The translations under genes were made by a program, and so were the position numbers. A DNA stretch of 64,000 nt from Aphrophora alni (Eukaryota > Arthropoda > Insecta > Hemiptera > Aphrophoridae), in the NCBI GenBank assembly GCA_963513935.1, contig OY740765.1, positions 75,189,718 through 75,253,717 on the forward strand, read 5' to 3'. Shown piece after piece: positions 58,259-64,000 of this stretch; within the stretch, counting starts at the first letter, position 1; each line of letters opens with the position of its first letter. Under the pieces are notes generated by a model. That model was given only the letters and a program-made list of their open reading frames with translations, searched no databases and was not told the origin of the DNA.

Positions 58259-61200
58259 TAGTGATGGGCAAAACGTGTCATTTCAAAGATTCGAATCATT
58301 TGGATTCGTTCACTAAAAGGACCCATTCAAAAGACCCGTTCATTCGGATCCGGGTCCTTTATATTTATAGTTATACACACGACATGAGCATATCCTTTTC
58401 CATTTTAAAATTTATTTTCTATCTTCTTTATTTTATATTCTTTCTGTATAGAAATCACAAATACAAAATGTGTTTTGTTTAAATAAATGAGGGGGGAAAT
58501 GTACTGTTTAATTATTTTATCTAAATTATTTAAAACTATTATAAATTATTTACATGAAATAAGGATAAAAGAACATACTGAATTTCATTTACAAAAGATA
58601 CCTTTGATCGTGATATGAACCGAAAGTTAAATGACATTCTACTGATTCGAGATATAAAAGATTGTAATGACCGACTAGTGATCCGAGATACGAAAGACTG
58701 AAATGACCCGGATCCAAAGGAACGATGAACGAAACTAAGCTGACTGATCCGAATCAGTGACGTAATAACAACGTTTGGTTCGATTTCCAGTTAACAGGAA
58801 AGAGGAAAGTAGATGTCAGTCAAAGCGCAGGATTAATTTTACTTGGCCTAGGTTACAGTAAAAAGTATGAAGGTGGGGTGAGGAAGGAAGGGGTGTTTCC
58901 TGTTTTCTGTTTACTCATCAAATTATTTCCCATGAGCTGTAGTAGGTTAACTTTTATAGTTTGTGCGTATATGTGATTCTTAATTCCTACATACTTTTGA
59001 TATTGTTTTATTATTAAAAACTTGGAACAATATTGTATTCATAGTTAGTATAAGTTTTTGTGTTTATTGTGTCTTTTGTATTTTGTTTTTAATAATTAAT
59101 TATCTAGTGATTTTAAAATGGATTCTCGAAAACGTAGTAATATTTGGAACAATTTTACGGAGGTAACGACTGGTAAGGCAAAATGTGGTATATGTTTAAA
59201 CTTAATATCTTTTTGTGGAGGCTCAACTGGTAACTTATCTAGACACTTAAAACGAAAACATCCCGGTGTTGAGATTTCTAGACAAGAAGTCCCTAAGAAA
59301 AGACTAAATATTGATGAAATTTCAACCATTGCTGACAATACTAATTATACAGCAAACATTTCCGATATAGATATTTCTGCACCAAGTACTTCATCAACAA
59401 GCGTCATTGATCCTGGCCCTGGCCAAACAAATCCACCACACACTGCATTACCTTGTTTTACTAATCCATTAAGTAGCTCTACGAAATGTAATCAACCAAG
59501 AATTACTAATTTTATCACTAAACCTCTACCCCTAAATAAAAGTAAAATATTGGACGAACAACTTGTAAAAATGATTGTTAAGGAGTACCAACCCTTTTCT
59601 ATAGTTGAAGACGCGGAGTTCAAAAAATTTGTTTATCTGCTCAATCCCGGATACAATCTCCCGAGTAGGAAAACTATATCAACCAGTATTATTCCCAAAT
59701 TATATATAAAAATATCAGATGATATCCGCACAATATTACAAGGAGTATCTGCATTATGCGTAACTACAGACGGGCGGACATCATTTAATAACCAGAGTTA
59801 TTTGGCAATAACTGCCCATTTTATCGACAGGGAGTGTAACTTGCGGGCTATTTTATTGGACTGCTTTGAATTTGGTGAGAGTCACACGGCTGAAAATCTG
59901 TCCAATGAAATCAAGCGTGTCTTAGAAAAATGGGATGTAGAAAAAAAAGTGGTTGCTGTTGTAAGTGACAACACTGCTAACATTAAAGCTGCTATTCAAA
60001 AATGTGACTTTTGGCACATTTCATGTTTTGCCTATACTATTAATTTAATAGTCCAAGCAGGTATACAAGAAATTAAAGACATCCAAACAAAAGCTAAAGC
60101 CATAGTGGAATATTTTTAAAGAAGTGCCACAGGTTCTGCAAAATTAAAAAACACTCAGATGCAAATGGGTTGTAAGGACCTCAAACTAAAGCAAGAAGTC
60201 CCAACGAGATGGAATTCGTCATTAGATATGTTTAAGAGACTATTGGCTCTAAAAGAACCAGTTATTTCTACATTGGCGTTAGTGAATTCTTCACTAGAAG
60301 GAATCACTGAGCATGAGTGGTTAATAATTGAGCAAGCCTGTAAACTACTTCAAATTTTTGAAGAAATAACAGTGGAGATGAGTAGCCAAGAAAATGTAAC
60401 AATTTCAAAAGTTATAATTATTATTAAGTAGTGCTATGTTGCGACATACAAGTAAAATTAAGCGAGATAATTTATTGCCAAAAATTGACAGCATGTGCGA
60501 CAAAATCATTGAACAATTGAATTCAAGATTTAAAGATGTTGATAACAACCACTTTCTTTATGAAAGTACACTGCTTGATCCTCGTTTTAAAAAAGAAGGT
60601 TTTAAAGATGACAGCTCCTTCCAAAAGGCGTATGAAAATGTTTCGAAGAAAGCAAGAAAAATACGGATAACTGGACAACCTCAGCAATCTGACGTTAACT
60701 CTCCAACACTAGAAATTACTGGACCATCAGAAACACCAACATCAACAACGTGGGAAGACTTTGACACTAAAATAGGCCATATTTTCAACAGTGAAAACCA
60801 AACAGCCGCTGCAATTATAGAACTTGACAAGTATTTAACTGAACCAATAATTCGAAGAACTGAAAACCCTCTTATCTGGTGGAAGGAAAGGCGAGCTATC
60901 TACCCTTGATTATTTGAAATTGCCAAAAGAAGATTGTGCATACCATCAACATCTACCCCATGTGAAAGAATATTTTCAAAAACTGGTCAGCTAATATCCG
61001 AAAGGCGCAATAGACTGTCTTCCAAAAATGTATCTAAAATCATATTTTTACACGTGAATATGTAATATATTTATTTCCTCAAATGTATTTGATTACAAGT
61101 ATTTAACTTATTTGGTAAAAGACTAAATATAATTTGAAAGTTTTCTTTTAAGGTTAATTAGTGTATTATAGAATAATGACAGTTAAGTATTCCAAATGGG

Positions 61201-61534
61201 TGATCCATGTTAAATTTTAGCTGTTACTTTCAATTATTTTAAGCAATATTTTAAATTTTCTAATGTTACAACTTTTTCCAACCAATATTATTTCTTTTTT
61301 ACGCAAATTACACCTTACCTTACTTTTCTGCATTGTATTGCTCTTAGTTTTAAGTTTGTGTTATCATTTCTTAGGCCTAGTTTCTTAGAAGTTAACTAAA
61401 TATTCGTAACATGTAATTTATTTAATCTGGATGAGTAGGGGATCCGGGTCATCAAATAATTAGGATCCGAATCTTTCGGGTCCCCCAAGGACCCGTTCCT
61501 TATGAACGGATCATTCAGAACCCATCCTTCACTA
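58259..61534 (+). mobile_element. hAT transposon, 3276 bp, inside the 3' LTR
   Basis: Duplication tcgagtag at 58251-58258 and 61535-61542. Ends TAGTGATGGGC and the complement of TAGTGAAGGATGGG. Subterminal regions carry repeated motifs such as GGACCCGTTC, GGATCCG and GAACGGATC on both sides, as in Ac-group hATs. It contains a nearly complete but broken transposase gene. Confidence 0.93.
59118..61065 (+). pseudogene. hAT transposase (BED zinc finger to hATC), three breaks
   Basis: ATG at 59118. Domains: BED-type zinc finger at residues 10-48 (KCGIC at 22-26, then HLKRKH at 43-48); a Ser/Thr/Pro-rich linker; the RNase H-like catalytic core with CVTTDGRTS (first Asp, about residue 218) and VVSDNTAN (second Asp, about 283); a helical region including EVPTRWNSSLDMFKRLL; and the hATC dimerisation domain (ELDKYLTEPI, WWKERRAIYP, then PSTSTPCERIFSKTG and LSSKNVSKIIFLHVNM). 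Breaks: an in-frame TAA at 60117-60119, a frame change near 60430, and TGA at 60907-60909. The final stop is 61063-61065. Length is normal for the family, so decay is modest. Confidence 0.92.
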
Positions 61535-62153
61535 TCGAGTAGTCATCTATCATCGATCGCTGGCGGTCTCACGCACCTCAAGTACGGGGTAAATTTTACT
61601 TTGTCTTCGCTACTACTGCAAGGCACGCTAATCATTTTTTTTTTTTACTTTTGGATTTATCCAACGCAGCATAATTCGAAATGCCGTTTTATTGCTAAAC
61701 TACGCTATTAACGCTTTAAAATCAAAATTAATCTGAAGCATACCGCTGGTCTTTAAAACACTAACGCTACCTATGAAATCTGACGTGTATATTTCTAATT
61801 TGCATTTAACGAAACTCTTGTACATATATGTTATGTTAAACATTTATTGTGAATTTGTGAATTGTGTGTGGTGTGTGTCGTGAATGAACAGAAGAGAAAC
61901 ACTTTCGACTTCGAGAGAGCTCTCATCCACAGCCAACCGCCATCTTGATCAACGCATCGTTCTACACATGTGGGACAAAGGTACTGTAAAATTTATTTCT
62001 GTATATATTTGTTTGGTAGTATTAGTATATGTACGATCTTTCACAGTTCCTAAGCACTTAAGTTTAGGTGGTCCTCCGGTTTCATTAAAAGTTACTTTAT
62101 TAAACATCTTAGTCATCACGAGACCGGGTATATTAATTTTACTACACAATACA

Positions 62154-63687
62154 GGTTGCAGCAGAATGCTCCTCGTAATAGTATGTGCAATTACTTCTTC
62201 TCAGAGCTTGAACACTCATACATACCCACATAGAGGGTGTTTGTACATATTGAAAAAGAGCTGTACAGACCTGACACTATTAAAAATATTGGAATATTTT
62301 TTAAGAACATAGAGTGGTTGTAAAAATTACAGAGATTAAACATGTTTGATTGGAAATCATAAACATTTTTTATTTGGAAACCACGGAATATTGGTATTTC
62401 TACTTTTTTCTATACCAAAGGTTCGTAATCACTCCTATTCAAACACATTATGATGAAGAGAAGTGACATGTTTCATTGACTGTGGTGTAAGTAAAAAAGA
62501 AATTCAAACCAAAAATAGACATGGGTAACTAATGTAAACAGATGCCTTCTTAAGCATGCCAAAAAGGGATATGAAACACATTAAAACCTTTATTTCAGAT
62601 AAAACTGAGAAACCTGAACAGACCAAGTGATTCACAGAAATATAATGTATGAAAAAGTTGAATACAACATTGTGACTGAAGATCAAGAAAAGAGAGGAAA
62701 CATGGATGAGGTCTGTTTGATAGGCAATGGAAATTATATTTAGCTTGTATGTTTTTAATAGGCTCTAATTTTCTATATTGTCAATGAGTAAAGACATTAA
62801 TTTTTCTTTTTTTTTTAAAGTTATTTGATACGATGGATTGTTTATATTCATTATTAATATGGTTTAATAAGAAATTTGCCATCATTTGTGTTTATAGAAA
62901 CTAATACATGACATTTCGAGAGTCAAACCAACTCTTGTTATCAAGTGTAAAACTAGAACATAAAAGGGAAAAATTTCCCACCTAGCTTAGTAGACTGGGC
63001 TATGCTGGAAATTAAAGCTAAAAACTTTATAATCATAATTTAAGGTTTCAGTTCTTTTCTTAAATTGTAGATTTAGTTATAGTTTTAAAATTGTATATAA
63101 AAAGTACGACTATCATTCCAATACATGAATTTGCAATTCAAACCATAACTTTTAATTTTCACTACAAAATTTTTTCACGTAATCGATATTTTGCAAATAG
63201 TAGAATAGTAAAGTTTAGAAAACTTAAAGTGGAGTAGTGATTCACTCTGGCACATTAGAGTCGCCAAAGTAGAGTTGATCTTGAAGGTTCTGACGAATTT
63301 CGAATAGTAACCTGGACAACTGTGCTCTTGTACACAATAGAAGATTATCCTGCTCACCTGCGCAGTGCTTTAAAACTCACCATATATTATAATGTAATGA
63401 TTCGATCATGATAATAAAATGGGCATGGGCTATTTCAACTTCAAAACAATTTGATATTGATCTTGTGAAAAGTCACTGTTATTTATAATCGAATCAGTAA
63501 CGTCTATTTATAATGACGTGACAGTTGCTAAATTTTAACAGTTTTTAGTATCATTTTGAAGTTTGATTTCTTTCATTATCGTGTTGTTTATTTTTATAAC
63601 AACAGGATTATAAAGTAAACCATAGGTATTACCTGCTTTCTGCTTACTACCTACCTACATACATGCTAGCAAAGTTAGGCATAGATA
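62154..63687. other. Intergenic and likely 5' region of the kinase gene
   Basis: Right flank of the BEL insertion followed by AT-rich sequence. No other gene seen. Transcription of the downstream gene probably starts in the last few hundred bases, but no convincing core promoter or 5' UTR splice site was identified. Confidence 0.5.
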
Positions 63688-63846
63688 ATGAGCGAATTGG
63701 GATTACAGGTGGGGATCAAAAGGCATCCTAAATCAAATTTAATAACTGATGACTATGAAATTTCAAACACAGTTTTAGGCCTAGGTATAAATGGAAAAGT
63801 CGTACAATGTTATGATAAAAGAACGAAACAACTCTATGCTCTTAAG
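63688..63846 (+). CDS. MAPKAPK2: First coding exon of MAP kinase-activated protein kinase 2/3 (MAPKAPK2)
   Basis: Encodes 53 residues from the ATG at 63688 to a phase-0 donor (AAG/GTAAGA at 63847). It holds the start of a Ser/Thr kinase domain: DDYEISNTVLGLGINGKV with the MK2-type glycine loop (GLGINGKV rather than GxGxxGxV), then YDKRTKQLYALK ending exactly at the ATP-anchoring Lys. TDDY, LGxGINGKVVQC and RTxQxYALK are characteristic of MK2/MK3, including the insect MAPk-Ak2 protein. The kinase acts downstream of p38 in stress signalling. The N-terminus is short and lacks the proline-rich region of vertebrate MK2. The rest of the gene lies beyond the window. Confidence 0.92.
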
Positions 63847-64000
63847 GTAAGATAATCTTATTTCACTTTGAAAATTTGTTTTCTCTTTTGATTTAAGTAT
63901 GATAGCAAATTTTATCACTTTTATTTTAATAGTACATAAGCCTAATGTGCTGCAGGGCTTGGCTGAATCTACACTTTTTCATATAGTCTTTTCTTGGGTT
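63847..64000 (+). other. Intron 1 of the MAPKAPK2-like gene (start)
   Basis: Begins GTAAGATAATC; AT-rich and without a coding segment up to the window end. Confidence 0.8.

Larger units (their letters stand above)
49200..62148 (+). mobile_element. BEL/Pao LTR retrotransposon with a hAT insertion in each LTR
   Basis: A 5-bp duplication ATACA (49195-49199 and 62149-62153) frames the element. Without the inserted hATs the LTRs are about 854 bp (5') and 832 bp (3'), starting TGTTCAGTACAG and ending ACA. A primer site and one long gag-pol frame (52593-57920) with in-frame stops lie between. Gag (DUF1759-type with zinc knuckles), DUF1758 protease, RT with YVDD and the BEL-type integrase identify the superfamily. 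About seven differences in the first 200 bases of the LTRs mean it is clearly older than the Gypsy copy. Confidence 0.95.
58033..62148 (+). repeat. BEL/Pao 3' LTR, split by an autonomous-type hAT
   Basis: LTR sequence is 58033-58258 and 61543-62148. Preceded by a purine-containing AAGGGCGCCGC tract. The stretch 61543-62148 matches 49440-49793 and 51741-52000 of the 5' LTR. It ends CACA followed by the ATACA duplication. Confidence 0.93.

Noticed and set aside
61884..62312. 142-codon open frame across the end of the BEL 3' LTR
   Set aside because: It spans LTR, target duplication and host flank, so it is a chance frame created by the insertion.

Overview
The window is AT-rich eukaryotic DNA, almost certainly from an insect. 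The grounds are spliced host exons with GT/AG borders, a short (CCTAA)4 run of the insect telomere type, and a dense population of retro- and DNA transposons typical of arthropods (errantivirus-like Gypsy, BEL/Pao, piggyBac, hAT, pogo/Tigger, Penelope-like and non-LTR elements). No tRNA, rRNA, CRISPR array or bacterial gene organisation is seen. Host coding sequence is sparse: a terminal exon plus a candidate short exon of an unrecognised gene (18.19-19.34 kb, +), a candidate minus-strand exon (17.12-17.27 kb), and the first coding exon of a MAPKAPK2-type protein kinase at the right edge (63.69-63.85 kb, +).

Left third (1.4-17.1 kb): a diverged satellite of about 72 bp period (satellite A) has been split by later insertions. 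These are a 5'-truncated LINE with a 9-bp target duplication, a 5.9 kb block holding LINE and foldback remnants, a 2.24 kb piggyBac-type element with TTAA ends and five 17-bp palindromes, an unclassified 0.4 kb block, and a decayed hAT-related element (TTF/DUF4371 type). Centre (17-31 kb): the host exons, a decayed Tigger transposase, a Penelope-like RT scrap, two MITEs, a TTAA-flanked MITE and piggyBac transposase remnants.

31.7-39.5 kb: a nearly intact errantivirus-like Gypsy element with 311-bp LTRs that differ at two positions, gag, pol and env. Pol is broken by one in-frame TGA. Gag and pol overlap in the -1 frame with good slippery heptamers. Env has no AUG of its own at the start of its frame, but a leader splice donor and an acceptor just before env join in the right phase. 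The element sits in a (TA)n tract at the centre of a 108-bp inverted repeat, which itself abuts piggyBac transposase sequence.

40.8-48.6 kb: a second satellite (satellite B, about 95 bp period, partly inverted) interrupted by a 5.9 kb decayed piggyBac copy that contains an internally deleted Tigger. 48.7-62.15 kb: a 437-bp hAT MITE, then a BEL/Pao retrotransposon flanked by the 5-bp duplication ATACA. Each BEL LTR carries its own unrelated hAT insertion, and both insertions keep perfect 8-bp duplications. Because so many target duplications survive, the insertion order can be read directly: satellites first, then piggyBac/LINE/BEL, then the hATs inside the BEL LTRs, with the Gypsy among the youngest. 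I found no clear unknown defence or metabolic system. The most informative structures are the Gypsy expression signals (frameshift plus spliced env), its palindromic landing site, and the palindromic arrays at the ends of the TTAA elements.
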